Part shown: one piece after another, positions 23,576-32,010 of the stretch | How the letters are laid out: each line of letters begins with the position of its first letter | Position numbering within the stretch: position 1 is the first letter of the stretch | Assembly: GCF_029893355.1 (NCBI RefSeq) | Contig: NZ_JARZAI010000013.1 | Location: 124,001-188,000 of the forward strand | Direction of reading: 5' to 3' | From: Kitasatospora sp. MAA4 | GTDB lineage: Bacteria > Actinomycetota > Actinomycetes > Streptomycetales > Streptomycetaceae | DNA: 64,000 nucleotides | Notes under the pieces: model-generated | The model's database searches: none | The model's input: only the letters and a program-made list of their open reading frames with translations | What the model was told of the DNA's origin: nothing | Translations under genes and position numbers: made by a program

Positions 23576-24277
23576 ACTCGTCAGCCGGTCCAGGATGGTG
23601 TCGAGACCGGCCGCGACCTCCTCGGTGGGGTCGTGGTCGGCCAGTTGCGCGGCGAGCGCGCGCAGCCGCGGGTACTTCGCGACCGGCAGCCGGTGCAGCC
23701 CGAGCCTGAGCAGCGGATCGGACTCGTCCGGGTTGTCGATCACCTGCCGCTTGTCGACCAGCAGATAGCCGAGCACCCAGCCGACGAAGGCACGGTAGGC
23801 GCGCAGGGTGGTGCGGTCGTCCAGGTCGGCCCGGTCGAGCACCGCCAGCACGTGCTCGTTGAGCTGGAGCATCGGCGTGGAGCGGCGGGCCAGCGGGAGG
23901 GTCAGCGGGCGGGTGACCACCAGCGGGAACACCTCGGGGTGGACGTCGGCGACCCGGCAGAAGACCTGGGCCACGCTGTGCAGCTCGGCGCGCCAGTCCT
24001 CCCCCGCGTTCCCTGCCTGCCGCAGGCCCTCGTTCACCTCGGCGTAGAAGACCTCCACCATGCCGTCCAGCAGGGCCTGCTTGCCGGACGCGTAGCGGTA
24101 GAGCGCCATCGGCTCCACGCCCAGGTCGGCGGCCAGGCTGCGCATGGTCAGGTGATCCAGGCCCGCGCGGTCGACCAGGGCGACGGCCGCGTGCAGCACC
24201 TTCGGCCGGGAGAGCCGCGCCCGCCCGGCGCCGCCGGCCGCGGGTGCCGCGGCGTCCCGATGGTTTCCCACGGCCAC
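23447..24277 (-). CDS. TetR/AcrR-family regulator with a repetitive charged C-terminal tail
   Basis: A 276-residue regulator. Residues 20-70 form the TetR DNA-binding domain (ARLSRPKVLHAAVALVDRAG, LTMRSLAADLGVEPMALYRYASGKQAL). The ligand domain resembles the TetR C-terminal family (AYRAFVGWVLGYLLVDKR). The last 40 residues are an unusual run of Arg/Asp/Gly repeats (RKDRRTSGRADRRTPGRTDR...) built from degenerate short DNA repeats. The tail is not part of any TetR fold and would be disordered and basic. The gene is divergent from the S53 peptidase and lies upstream of the solenoid membrane protein; a 22-base dyad lies in the divergent promoter region. Confidence 0.88.
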   Translation of the reverse strand: MAVGNHRDAAAPAAGGAGRARLSRPKVLHAAVALVDRAGLDHLTMRSLAADLGVEPMALYRYASGKQALLDGMVEVFYAEVNEGLRQAGNAGEDWRAELHSVAQVFCRVADVHPEVFPLVVTRPLTLPLARRSTPMLQLNEHVLAVLDRADLDDRTTLRAYRAFVGWVLGYLLVDKRQVIDNPDESDPLLRLGLHRLPVAKYPRLRALAAQLADHDPTEEVAAGLDTILDRLTSSADLKDGRKDVRKDRRTSGRADRRTPGRTDRRKDGRADRRKD

Positions 24278-24339
24278 CTCCTGAGCCTTGACTCACCCCT
24301 GCGCCGAGCGCAGGGTAGTAAGTATACAAGGTACATATC

Positions 24340-24361
24340 CGGCATAAGCGTACGTATGCCG
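24340..24361. promoter_or_regulatory. dyad in the TetR/S53 divergent promoter region
   Basis: CGGCATA-N8-TATGCCG forms a 22-base perfect dyad 62 bases upstream of the TetR start and 69 bases upstream of the peptidase start. Size and place fit a TetR operator. The adjacent sequence GTATACAAGGTACATA is AT-rich for this genome and probably contains promoter elements. Confidence 0.5.
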
Positions 24362-24430
24362 CGTGAGTCGTACACGCGCGCCCAGACCTAGACCTCAGTG
24401 GTCGCAACCGTCGCAACCGTTGGAGAGATC

Positions 24431-26122
24431 ATGTTCCGCAGTCACTACGTGGCCCTTCCGGACAGCGAACGCGTCCCGCTCCGCGGGGCCCGCGCCCTCG
24501 GGCCGCCCGATCCGAACGAAAACCTGACCGTCAGCGTCTACCTGCGCCGCGACCCCGGCGCCCCGGCGCCGATCGACGTCAACGCCCTCGGACTCACCCC
24601 GCCGACCCACCGCCGCCCCGCCGACGACGCACAGATCCTCGCCGACAACCAGGCCGCCGGCGCCGACCTCGCCGCGGTCGAGAAGTTCGCCGCCCAGCAC
24701 GGCCTGCGCACCGTCGCGACGAACGAGGCCGCCCGCTGCGTCCAACTGAGCGGCACCGCCGCCAAGCTGGCCGACGCCTTCCAGGTCACCCTGTCCCGCT
24801 ACCAGTACCAGACACCCGACGGGCGCCGGCGCAGCTACATCGGCCGCGAGCACGCCGTGAACGTCCCCGAGGAACTCAGCGGCATCGTCACCGCCGTCCT
24901 CGGCCTGGACAACCGGCCGCTCGGCGCCAACCTGCTGCGCCGCACCCCCGCCCGCACCGAACCGCCGCCGATGGCCAAGGCCCAACCGCAGATCCCCGCA
25001 GGCACCTTCCTCCCGAACCGGCTCGGCGACCTGTACGCCTTCCCGCAGCAGACCGACGGCACCGGGCAGTGCATCGCCGTCCTCGCGTTCAACGGCATGA
25101 CCCAGCCCGGCACCCCCTCCGGCGGCTACAAACTCGGCGCCCTGACCACGTACTTCGAAAACGTCCTGGGCCAGAGCACCCCGAGCATCACCGACGTCGT
25201 GGTGCACGGCCCCGGCAACGACTGCGGACGCGACGACCGGCAGGCCGACCCGCAGGACACCACCGGCGAGATCATGCTCGACCTCCAGGTCATCGGCGCG
25301 CTCGCGCCGAAGGCGAACATCGTCGTCTACTTCACCGTCTTCACCGAGCAGGGCTGGGTGGACGCGATGAACGCCATCGTCACGGACACCACGAACAAGC
25401 CGAACGTCGTCTCGTGCAGCTACGGCAACCCCGAGGACAGCCCCGGCAGCGCCTGGACCGCGGCCGGCATCAGCCAGGTCGACCAGGCGTTCGCCACCGC
25501 GGCCGCCCGGAACATCACCATCTGCTGCGCCTCGGGCGACGACGGCTCGCAGGACCAGGGCACCGGCATCCGCGCCCACGCCGACTTCCCCGCGTCCAGC
25601 CCGCACGTGCTCGGCGTGGGCGGCACCACCCTGGTGGCCGCCGCAGCCCCGGGCAACACCATCACCAGCGAGACGGTCTGGGACGACGGCCCCGGCAGCG
25701 CCACCGGAGGCGGCGTCAGCCGGCTGTTCCCGGTGCCGCCGTGGCAGGACAACGCCCACGTGCCGCTCTCGGCCAACCCGCCGCACAGCGCCGGCCGCGG
25801 CGTGCCCGACGTCTCGGCGCTGGCCGACCCGCAGACCGGCGTGAACATCATCAGCGTCGACGGACAGCACCTCATCCCGATCGGCGGCACGAGCGCCGCG
25901 GCCCCGCAGTGGTCCGCCCTGATCGCGCGCGTCAACCAGGGACTGGGCGCACCGGTCGGCTACCTCAACCCGCTGCTCTACACCAAGCTCTCGTCCGACC
26001 TGCGCGACATCACCCAGGGGAGCAACGGCGCCTACGCCGCCGGCCCCGGCTGGGACGCGTGCAGCGGCTTCGGCAGCCCGAACGGCCAGGCCCTGCTGAA
26101 CGACCTGAAGGCCATGGCCTGA
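24431..26122 (+). CDS. S53-family (sedolisin/kumamolisin) serine-carboxyl peptidase
   Basis: A 563-residue pro-kumamolisin. The propeptide domain spans about residues 1-170 (VSVYLRRDPGAP, LSGTAAKLADAFQVTLSRYQ, REHAVNVPEEL). The peptidase domain contains the Glu and Asp of the catalytic triad in TGEIMLDLQVIGALAP, the oxyanion Asp region in ASGDDGSQDQ, and the Ser in IPIGGTSAAAPQWSAL; the C-terminal calcium site is DITQGSNGAYAAGPGWDACSGFG. No signal peptide is seen at ATG 24431, which follows GGAGAG; several kumamolisins also lack one. It is divergent from a TetR regulator. Expected function is acid-type extracellular or wall-associated proteolysis. Confidence 0.93.
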   Translation: MFRSHYVALPDSERVPLRGARALGPPDPNENLTVSVYLRRDPGAPAPIDVNALGLTPPTHRRPADDAQILADNQAAGADLAAVEKFAAQHGLRTVATNEAARCVQLSGTAAKLADAFQVTLSRYQYQTPDGRRRSYIGREHAVNVPEELSGIVTAVLGLDNRPLGANLLRRTPARTEPPPMAKAQPQIPAGTFLPNRLGDLYAFPQQTDGTGQCIAVLAFNGMTQPGTPSGGYKLGALTTYFENVLGQSTPSITDVVVHGPGNDCGRDDRQADPQDTTGEIMLDLQVIGALAPKANIVVYFTVFTEQGWVDAMNAIVTDTTNKPNVVSCSYGNPEDSPGSAWTAAGISQVDQAFATAAARNITICCASGDDGSQDQGTGIRAHADFPASSPHVLGVGGTTLVAAAAPGNTITSETVWDDGPGSATGGGVSRLFPVPPWQDNAHVPLSANPPHSAGRGVPDVSALADPQTGVNIISVDGQHLIPIGGTSAAAPQWSALIARVNQGLGAPVGYLNPLLYTKLSSDLRDITQGSNGAYAAGPGWDACSGFGSPNGQALLNDLKAMA

Positions 26123-26168
26123 GCTTCCTCCATGCTCGCCTGAACCTCCGGCGTACTGGACGGGGGTT

Positions 26169-26624
26169 TCAGGCGTCCTCGGCGGCCAACTGCGCGGAGC
26201 AGCGGCCCAGCAGCGCGATCAGCTGCGCCCGCTCCGCCGCCGAGAGCCCGGCGCCCATCCGCCGCTCGACCGCGACGGCGGCGGCGTCCGCCACCGCTAG
26301 GGCCTGCCGGCCCTGCTCGGTCAGGTGGGTTTCCAGCACGTTGCGGTGCCAGGGGTGCTGGGTGCGCTCGACCAGCCCCTTGGCCTCCAGGTTCGCCAGG
26401 ATCGTCGACATCGTCTGCGGAGTGACCAGGCACCCGCGGGCCAGCGCAGCACCCGAGATCCCCGCCTGGCCGTCGAGCATGAAGAGCGCCGTGTACTGCG
26501 GCACGGTCAGCCCCGAGGGCTTGAGCGCGGCGTGCTTGAGCGCCATCAACTCCTGCTCCACGCGCTTGACGTGGAAGCCGAGGCGTTCTTCCGCCGGCAG
26601 GCCCGCAGCCGATTCCGTACCCAT
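26169..26624 (-). CDS. MarR-family transcriptional regulator
   Basis: A 151-residue MarR protein: helices FHVKRVEQELMALKHAAL and LTVPQYTALFMLDG, the winged helix GCLVTPQTMSTILANLEAKGLVERTQHPWHRNVLETHLTEQGR, and a C-terminal dimerisation helix. It is divergent from an alpha/beta hydrolase gene, the usual arrangement for a MarR repressor of a detoxification enzyme. In the 132-base gap a weak inverted repeat (TCTGATG at 26664 and CATCAGA at 26691) could be part of the operator. Ligand unknown. Confidence 0.9.
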   Translation of the reverse strand: MGTESAAGLPAEERLGFHVKRVEQELMALKHAALKPSGLTVPQYTALFMLDGQAGISGAALARGCLVTPQTMSTILANLEAKGLVERTQHPWHRNVLETHLTEQGRQALAVADAAAVAVERRMGAGLSAAERAQLIALLGRCSAQLAAEDA

Positions 26625-26756
26625 GCGGCGAGTCTATCTCCCGGCTCGAATGATTGCCTGACATCTGATGGTCATCGCATCTTGTCTCATCATCAGAACT
26701 CTTACTATGCTCTCCTTTCGGATGATCCACCGCCCGCTCCGAAAGGCCATACCGCC

Positions 26757-27566
26757 ATGCCCACCACCGACACCGTCCTCTCCACCGGCCCCGCCACCGT
26801 CGAGTACCTGGCCACCGGCACCGGCCCCGGCGTCCTGCTGGTGCACGGCACCGGCGCCGACGCGCAGAGCAACTGGGGCCCGCTCACTGAGGCGATCGCC
26901 GACCGGTTCACGGTCGTCGCGGTCAACCTCCCCGGCGCCGGAGCCACTGCCGACGCGGGCGGCCCGCTCACCGTCGAGGACCTGGCCGCCCTGACGGCAG
27001 CCGCCGCCGAGGCCGCCGGACTGGACGGCTACCACCTGGTCGGTCACTCGCTCGGCGCGGTGGTGGCCACCGCCGTCGCCGCCGCACAGCCGGACCGGGC
27101 GCGCTCGCTGCTCGTCCACGGCGGCTGGGCCACCACAGACCCGCGCCTCGCCTTCCAGTTCGAGCTCTGGGCGCGCCTGCTGCGCACCGACTCGGAGCTG
27201 CTGGCCCGACTGCTCCAGCTCACCGTGTTCAGCCCGGCCACGCTGGCCGCGCTCAGCACCGAGGAGTTCGAGGCCGCCGCCCAGGGCTTCGGCGCGATGC
27301 TCGACCCGCGGATCCTGCGCCAGGTGGAACTGGACGCCCGGGTCGACATCGCCGACCTGCTCCCCACCCTCCACCTGCCCACCCTGATCGTGGCCAGCGC
27401 CTACGACCAGGTCATCCCCACCACCCACCAGCGGGAGTTGGCCGCCGCGATCTCCGGCGCCGAGTACCTCGAACTCCCGGCCGGCCACGCCCTGCCGTTC
27501 GAGGCCCCGACCCTCTTCGTCTCCACCGTCACCGGCTTCCTGGACAAGCAGGAGCACGCCGCCTGA
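26757..27566 (+). CDS. alpha/beta hydrolase
   Basis: A 269-residue hydrolase with a complete classical triad: oxyanion HGTGAD, nucleophile elbow YHLVGHSLGAVVA, acid in VASAYDQVIPTTH and His in LPAGHALPFEAP. No signal peptide. ATG 26757 follows GAAAGG. It is divergent from a MarR-type regulator that probably represses it. Resembles haloperoxidase- and esterase-like members; the substrate cannot be inferred. It contrasts with the Cys-containing hydrolase at 7949. Confidence 0.88.
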   Translation: MPTTDTVLSTGPATVEYLATGTGPGVLLVHGTGADAQSNWGPLTEAIADRFTVVAVNLPGAGATADAGGPLTVEDLAALTAAAAEAAGLDGYHLVGHSLGAVVATAVAAAQPDRARSLLVHGGWATTDPRLAFQFELWARLLRTDSELLARLLQLTVFSPATLAALSTEEFEAAAQGFGAMLDPRILRQVELDARVDIADLLPTLHLPTLIVASAYDQVIPTTHQRELAAAISGAEYLELPAGHALPFEAPTLFVSTVTGFLDKQEHAA

Positions 27567-27592
27567 CGCTCTCTTTTCCATGCCCCCAGCGG

Positions 27593-27611
27593 GTATAGAC
27601 GCCGAGTATAC
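27593..27611 (+). promoter_or_regulatory. candidate PadR operator
   Basis: GTATA-N9-TATAC forms a dyad ending 21 bases before the ATG of the PadR gene. PadR-type regulators commonly bind ATAC/GTAT half sites, so this is a plausible autoregulatory site. Confidence 0.45.
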
Positions 27612-27632
27612 GCTGAGAGTACAGTCGCTCTC

Positions 27633-28160
27633 ATGAGCGTTCCCCTTACCCTGCTCGGCCTGCTCGAACGCGAGCCCAGCCACGGCTACGACCTCAAGCG
27701 CGACTACGACGCCTTCTTCGGCAAGGGCAAGCCGCTGCCCTTCGGCCAGGTCTACGCGACCCTCGGCCGACTGGCCCGCGACGGCAAGGTGGTGGTCGGC
27801 GAGGCCGAGGCCGGCTCCGGCCCCGACCGCAAGCGCTACGTCATCACCGACACCGGCGCGACCGAGTTCGAGACCTGGCTCGTCGAGCCCGTCGAAGCCG
27901 AACCGCACCTGCAGACACTGCTGTTCACCAAGGTCGTGCTCGCCCTGATGCTGGGCCGCGACGCCGAGGCGTACCTCGACACCCAGCGCGCCGCCCACCT
28001 GCAGCGGATGCGCGAACTGACCGCCATCAAGCGCAGCGGCAGCCTGGTGGACGCGCTGCTCGCCGACCACGGCCTGTTCCACCTCGAATCCGACCTCCGC
28101 TGGATCGACCTGACCGCAGCCCGACTCGACGCCCTGGCAGCAGAGGTGGCCCGCCCGTGA
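27633..28160 (+). CDS. PadR-family transcriptional regulator
   Basis: A 175-residue PadR protein: LTLLGLLEREPSHGYDLKRDYDAFFG and FGQVYATLGRLARDGKVVVGEAEAGSGPDRKRYVITDTG are the winged helix, and the C-terminal helices (KVVLALMLGRDAEAYLDTQRAAHLQRM) the dimerisation part. No clear ribosome binding site precedes ATG 27633, so it may be translated from a short or absent leader. The stop overlaps the GTG of the ABC ATPase gene, making a three-gene operon in which PadR presumably represses the transporter until a ligand binds. Confidence 0.93.
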   Translation: MSVPLTLLGLLEREPSHGYDLKRDYDAFFGKGKPLPFGQVYATLGRLARDGKVVVGEAEAGSGPDRKRYVITDTGATEFETWLVEPVEAEPHLQTLLFTKVVLALMLGRDAEAYLDTQRAAHLQRMRELTAIKRSGSLVDALLADHGLFHLESDLRWIDLTAARLDALAAEVARP

Positions 28161-28891
28161 ACTCGCCCTCGCCGTCCCCCGAACTCTCCGCCGTACCAAC
28201 GTCTTCATCCCCGCTGCTCGAAGCGCGGGACATCACCCTGTCGTTCGGTCAGACGCCCGCGCTGCGCGGCGCCGGATTAACGGTGGAGGCCGGCGAGGTC
28301 CTCGCCATCATGGGTCCCAGCGGCTCGGGCAAGTCGACCCTGCTGCACTGCCTGGCCGGGATCCTCACCCCCGACTCCGGCGAGGTCCACTTCGACGGCC
28401 GCCGGGTCGACACCCTCGGCGAGACCCAGCGCAGCACCCTGCGCCGGGACCGCTTCGGCTTCGTCTTCCAGTTCGGCCAGCTGGTCCCCGAGTTGACCGC
28501 CGAGGAGAACGTCGCCCTGCCGCTGCTGCTCGGCGGCGTCCGCCGCGCGCCCGCCCTCGAACAGGCCCGGGCCTGGTTCGAACGCCTCGGCCTGGACGGG
28601 CTGGAGCAGCGCCGGTCCGGCGAGCTCTCCGGCGGCCAGGCGCAGCGCGTCGCCCTCGCCCGCGGCCTGGTCGCGAGCCCCGAGGTGCTCTTCGCCGACG
28701 AGCCGACCGGCGCCCTCGACTCGCTCACCGGCGAACAGGTGATGTCCCTGCTGGTGGCCGCCGCGCGCGAACAGGGCACCACCGTCATCCTGGTCACCCA
28801 CGAGCCCCGGGTGGCCGCGTACGCCGACCGCGAGGTCGTCGTACGCGACGGAAAGGTCAGGTCCCTCACCGCCGGCCGGGTCGCCTCATGA
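28157..28891 (+). CDS. ABC transporter ATP-binding protein (LolD/MacB type), with a TTA codon
   Basis: A 244-residue ATPase: Walker A GPSGSGKST, Q-loop FQFGQL, signature LSGGQAQRVALARGL, Walker B VLFADEPTGALDS and H-loop VTHEP. It pairs with the FtsX-type permease that follows with an ATGA overlap, the organisation of MacB/LolCDE-like exporters. It starts GTG, overlapping the PadR stop. Leu41 (in RGAGLTVEAG) is encoded by TTA at 28277-28279; TTA is very rare in streptomycetes and makes translation depend on the bldA tRNA, which would delay expression to development or antibiotic production. Confidence 0.95.
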   Translation: MNSPSPSPELSAVPTSSSPLLEARDITLSFGQTPALRGAGLTVEAGEVLAIMGPSGSGKSTLLHCLAGILTPDSGEVHFDGRRVDTLGETQRSTLRRDRFGFVFQFGQLVPELTAEENVALPLLLGGVRRAPALEQARAWFERLGLDGLEQRRSGELSGGQAQRVALARGLVASPEVLFADEPTGALDSLTGEQVMSLLVAAAREQGTTVILVTHEPRVAAYADREVVVRDGKVRSLTAGRVAS

Positions 28892-31122
28892 TCCGCCTCG
28901 GCCTGCGCCTCACCGTCAGCGGCGGTCGCGAAGCCATCGCCCGCCTGCTCATCACCGCGGCCGCCGTGGCCCTCGGCGTCGGCCTGCTGCTGACCACCCT
29001 CGCCGCGATCAACGCCACCAACGCCCAGAACTCCCGCTACGCCTGGCTCAACAGCGGCGTCGACAGCCGACCCGTGAACACCTCGGCCGACCCGCTCTGG
29101 TGGCAGATCCGCGGCGGCTACTTCCAGGGTCACATCCTCGGCCGCGTCGACGTCGCCGCCACCGGACCGCACGCCCCCGTCCCACCGGGCGTCCCCCGCC
29201 TGCCCGGGCCCGGCGAGTACTACACCTCGCCGGCGCTCGACAAGCTGCTCGCCACCACCCCCGCCGCCCAACTCGCCGACAGCTTCCCCGGACACCGGAT
29301 CGGCACCATCGCCAACTCGGCCCTGCCGGCCCCGGACACCCTGATCGTCCTCGTTGGCCAGACCCCCGAGCAGCTGTCACAGGCTCCCCACGCCAAGCGG
29401 GTCACCAGCATCGCGACCACCTCGCCCAGCAGTTGTTCGGACTGCGTCGTCGGCATGAACGCTGACAGCATCGACCTCATCCTCTCGGTCGTCACCGGCG
29501 CGCTGATCTTCCCGGTGCTCATCCTGATCGGCACCGCCACCCGCCTCTCCGCGACCCGCCGCGAGCAGCGCTTCGCCGCGATGCGGCTGGTCGGCGCGAC
29601 GCCCCGGCAGATCTCGGTGGTCTCGGCCGTCGAGTCGACCGTCGCCTCGATCGCGGGCGTAGCCGTCGGATTCCTGCTCTTCTTCCTGCTCCGCCCGTCC
29701 GTGGCGACGATGTCGCTGACCGGCAGCCCCTTCTTCACCGGCGACCTGTCGCTCAACCCCGCCGACGTACTGCTCGTCGCCCTCGGCGTCCCGGTCGCAG
29801 GCGCGGTGGCGGCCCGGCTGGCGCTGCGCCGCGTGCAGATCTCACCGCTCGGCGTCACCCGACGGGTCACCCCCAAGCCCCCGCGGGCCTACCGGGCGAT
29901 CCCGCTCGTCCTGGGCATCGCCGAACTCGCCTACTTCGTCGGCCGGCGCCCGGCGACCACCGCCGGCCAGACCCAGGCGTTCCTCTCGGGATTCCTCCTC
30001 ATCATGGCCGGACTGATCATCGCCGGTCCCTGGCTGACCATGGTCGGCTCCCGGCTGATGGCCCGGCGCACCGACAGCCCCGCCGTCCTGATCGCCGGCC
30101 GCCGCCTCTCGGACAACCCCAAGGCCGGCTTCCGCGCCGTCAGCGGACTCATCCTCGCCCTCTTCGTCACCAGCGCCACCCTCGGCGTGATCACCACGAT
30201 GAGCGACGAACGCAGCATCCCGCCGGACGGCCCCGCGCTGAGCAACGTCGTGACCCAGAACTTCGCCCACGGCTGGTCCGACTCCGGCGCGCTTCAGGGC
30301 GGTGTCGCGCCGCCCTCCGACGCCCTCCTGACGCAGCTGCGCTCGATACCGGGGATCAACAGCGTCACCGAGCTCCACACCAATCCGCTCGGCACCGTCC
30401 TCTCCCACACGGCCGACCACCGCCAGGGCGCCCTCGCCTCCTGCGCCCAGCTCACCGCCCTGCCGGGCTTCGGCCACTGCGCCCCCGGCGCCGCCGTCGC
30501 GACCGTGGACCCGTACGTCACCGGCTTCGGCCAGGCCGACGAAGTCTGGTCGGCCGCCGACCTCTCCCCCGAACGCCTGCAGACCCTCCCGGTCGTGACG
30601 CTCGCCCTGGGCACCGACGGCTCCACCGCCGCCATCGAACAGGCCCGCACCGCCCTCACCATCGCCTACCCCGGCCAGCTCCTCCCCGCCACCATGCGCG
30701 AGGAACTCTCCGCCCGCAGCGCGGAACTGACCGGCTACCAGCAACTCGCCGACATCGTGGTCCTCGCCACCTTCCCCATCGCCGGCTGCAGCCTCGCCGT
30801 CAGCGTCGCCGGCGGCCTCAGCGAACGCAAGCGCCCCTTCAGCCTCCTCCGCCTCACCGGAGTCCCCCTCCGCCTCCTACGCCGCGTCGTCCTCCTCGAA
30901 AGCGTCGTCCCCCTCCTCATCATCGCCGCCCTCGCCATCTCCACCGGCTTCCTGGCCGCCCACCTCTTCCTCCGAGCCCAACTCAACTACTCCCTCCACT
31001 TCCCCGGCCCCGCCTTCTACCTCACCACCGCCGCCGGCCTAGCCGCCTCCATCGCCATCATCACCGCCACCCTCCCCCTCCTCACCCGCCTAACCGGCCC
31101 CGAAACCGCCCGCAACGAGTAA
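28888..31122 (+). CDS. FtsX-like ABC transporter permease
   Basis: A 744-residue permease. A first transmembrane helix near residue 15-35 (LLITAAAVALGVGLLLTTLA) is followed by an extracytoplasmic domain, then a block of helices around 190-310 containing the FtsX core (SATRREQRFAAMRLVGATPRQIS), a second block at about 345-470, a second extracytoplasmic domain (500-620) with paired Cys, and terminal helices (LADIVVLATFPIAGC to the end). The duplicated FtsX module is typical of actinobacterial exporters thought to export lipophilic compounds or antimicrobial peptides. Translationally coupled to the ATPase (ATGA). The last 300 bases are markedly C-rich with many CTC/CCC codons, unlike the rest. 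Confidence 0.92.
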   Translation: MIRLGLRLTVSGGREAIARLLITAAAVALGVGLLLTTLAAINATNAQNSRYAWLNSGVDSRPVNTSADPLWWQIRGGYFQGHILGRVDVAATGPHAPVPPGVPRLPGPGEYYTSPALDKLLATTPAAQLADSFPGHRIGTIANSALPAPDTLIVLVGQTPEQLSQAPHAKRVTSIATTSPSSCSDCVVGMNADSIDLILSVVTGALIFPVLILIGTATRLSATRREQRFAAMRLVGATPRQISVVSAVESTVASIAGVAVGFLLFFLLRPSVATMSLTGSPFFTGDLSLNPADVLLVALGVPVAGAVAARLALRRVQISPLGVTRRVTPKPPRAYRAIPLVLGIAELAYFVGRRPATTAGQTQAFLSGFLLIMAGLIIAGPWLTMVGSRLMARRTDSPAVLIAGRRLSDNPKAGFRAVSGLILALFVTSATLGVITTMSDERSIPPDGPALSNVVTQNFAHGWSDSGALQGGVAPPSDALLTQLRSIPGINSVTELHTNPLGTVLSHTADHRQGALASCAQLTALPGFGHCAPGAAVATVDPYVTGFGQADEVWSAADLSPERLQTLPVVTLALGTDGSTAAIEQARTALTIAYPGQLLPATMREELSARSAELTGYQQLADIVVLATFPIAGCSLAVSVAGGLSERKRPFSLLRLTGVPLRLLRRVVLLESVVPLLIIAALAISTGFLAAHLFLRAQLNYSLHFPGPAFYLTTAAGLAASIAIITATLPLLTRLTGPETARNE

Positions 31123-31140
31123 CCCCCGACCCCGCGAGCC

Positions 31141-31174
31141 CGACACCTCGATCCCCACCCCGATCGAGGTGTCG
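31141..31174 (+). terminator. terminator hairpin after the ABC permease
   Basis: CGACACCTCGATC pairs perfectly with GATCGAGGTGTCG around an 8-base C-rich loop, 18 bases after the permease stop. Confidence 0.8.
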
Positions 31175-31407
31175 CCGCGTGTCACACCAACGAGCCGCAA
31201 GCGGAAGTCCCTTCCCCTCACGTGGCCGTGAGCGGCCGCGTCCGCCGCCAACTCCCAGTCGCTCAACTGCTCCGCGGAGGCGAGCAGCGCGGCGAACTGT
31301 GTAGGACCGCCACCCCGGGGCAATCCCGTGATCTCGCAGCACCAGCCGGCCACTTACATCCGATCGACCACTGACAGAAATCTGCCTCGCGCACTCATGC
31401 TGGCAGT

Positions 31408-31453
31408 TGCCGTTGAGGTCTTACCGGCCATGGCCGGTAAGACCTCAACGGCA
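31408..31453. repeat. 46-bp perfect palindrome without spacer
   Basis: The arms meet at CCATGG; the left arm runs TGCCGTTGAGGTCTTACCGG and continues to the centre, and the right arm mirrors it exactly. It lies 24 bases beyond the stop of the immunity-like gene at 31477, on the boundary between core genes and the toxin locus. It may act as a bidirectional terminator or mark a recombination end. Confidence 0.85.
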
Positions 31454-31476
31454 TGCTACTTGCAATTCTTGGTCAC

Positions 31477-31962
31477 CTAAAAGGAGCCGAAGAATCGGTC
31501 CCACCAAGTAGGTGTCCCTGAACCGTGGAAATGCAGGTGTGCGGCCCCGTCGTAGTGCGTGGTGAGAAGCTCTTCTGGCGCCACCGCATACCCCAGACCC
31601 ACAAGAGCCTGCTTCAGCTTCTCAAGGTCACCGCCATCGAGTTCGCCTTCAGCGCACGCATCGTCCGTACCGAAGAACGCACCAGGGTTGTCCGCTGCCA
31701 CCATGGCCAGGGGTTCGAACTTACTTACAAGGACAACAATCCTTGTCCCACAAACTGTCGACTCTGCCGGTACCTCAACTCGCCCATGCTGGGCAGAGTC
31801 TTGAATATACCGGTCGACTTCGCAATGTGCCGAGAAGTCAGAATTAATTTTAGCCACTAGTCGATCGAATTTCTTCGCCGATTCCGCCCGACTATAGCCA
31901 GCTGGAAATTCCAACCACTCAGGATCATCTAGCTGGCGCAATGTTTCCAGATATTTATCCAT
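31477..31962 (-). CDS. candidate immunity protein for the orphan toxin tail
   Basis: A 161-residue acidic, soluble protein (MDKYLETLRQLDDPEWLEFP... ending TPTWWDRFFGSF). I recognise no named family, but size, acidity, lower GC than the surrounding genes and position directly downstream of an orphan toxin tail on the same strand are what immunity proteins of polymorphic toxins show. Segments: GTRIVVLVSKFEPLAMVAADNPGAFF, and a C-terminal THYDGAAHLHFHGSGTP. The ATG at 31962 is four bases after GGAG. It would neutralise the EndoU-like toxin fragment at 32011, probably in the cytoplasm. Role inferred from context only. Confidence 0.6.
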   Translation of the reverse strand: MDKYLETLRQLDDPEWLEFPAGYSRAESAKKFDRLVAKINSDFSAHCEVDRYIQDSAQHGRVEVPAESTVCGTRIVVLVSKFEPLAMVAADNPGAFFGTDDACAEGELDGGDLEKLKQALVGLGYAVAPEELLTTHYDGAAHLHFHGSGTPTWWDRFFGSF

Positions 31963-32010
31963 CACACTCCGATCGCATCGGACAAGCCATACACGGAACA
32001 GAATTTCGCC

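Larger units (their letters stand above)
31123..31476. other. 354-base gap with a terminator and a long perfect palindrome
   Basis: This gap between the convergent FtsX permease and the first immunity-like gene contains a 13-bp terminator stem (31141-31174) and a 46-bp perfect palindrome (31408-31453). A minus-strand open frame (31090-31353) has fair codon bias but crosses the terminator and overlaps the permease end, so I do not annotate it as a gene. Confidence 0.6.

Noticed and set aside
21684..24416. A 910-codon minus-strand frame across the solenoid protein and TetR genes.
   Set aside because: Arg/Pro/Gly-rich shadow with no recognisable domain; the two genes in another frame are well supported.
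31090..31353. Minus-strand open frame of 87 codons with fair codon bias, starting GTG.
   Set aside because: It contains the terminator hairpin of the ABC permease, overlaps the permease end, has a weak ribosome binding site and no family resemblance. It could still be a small gene, but the evidence is too thin.
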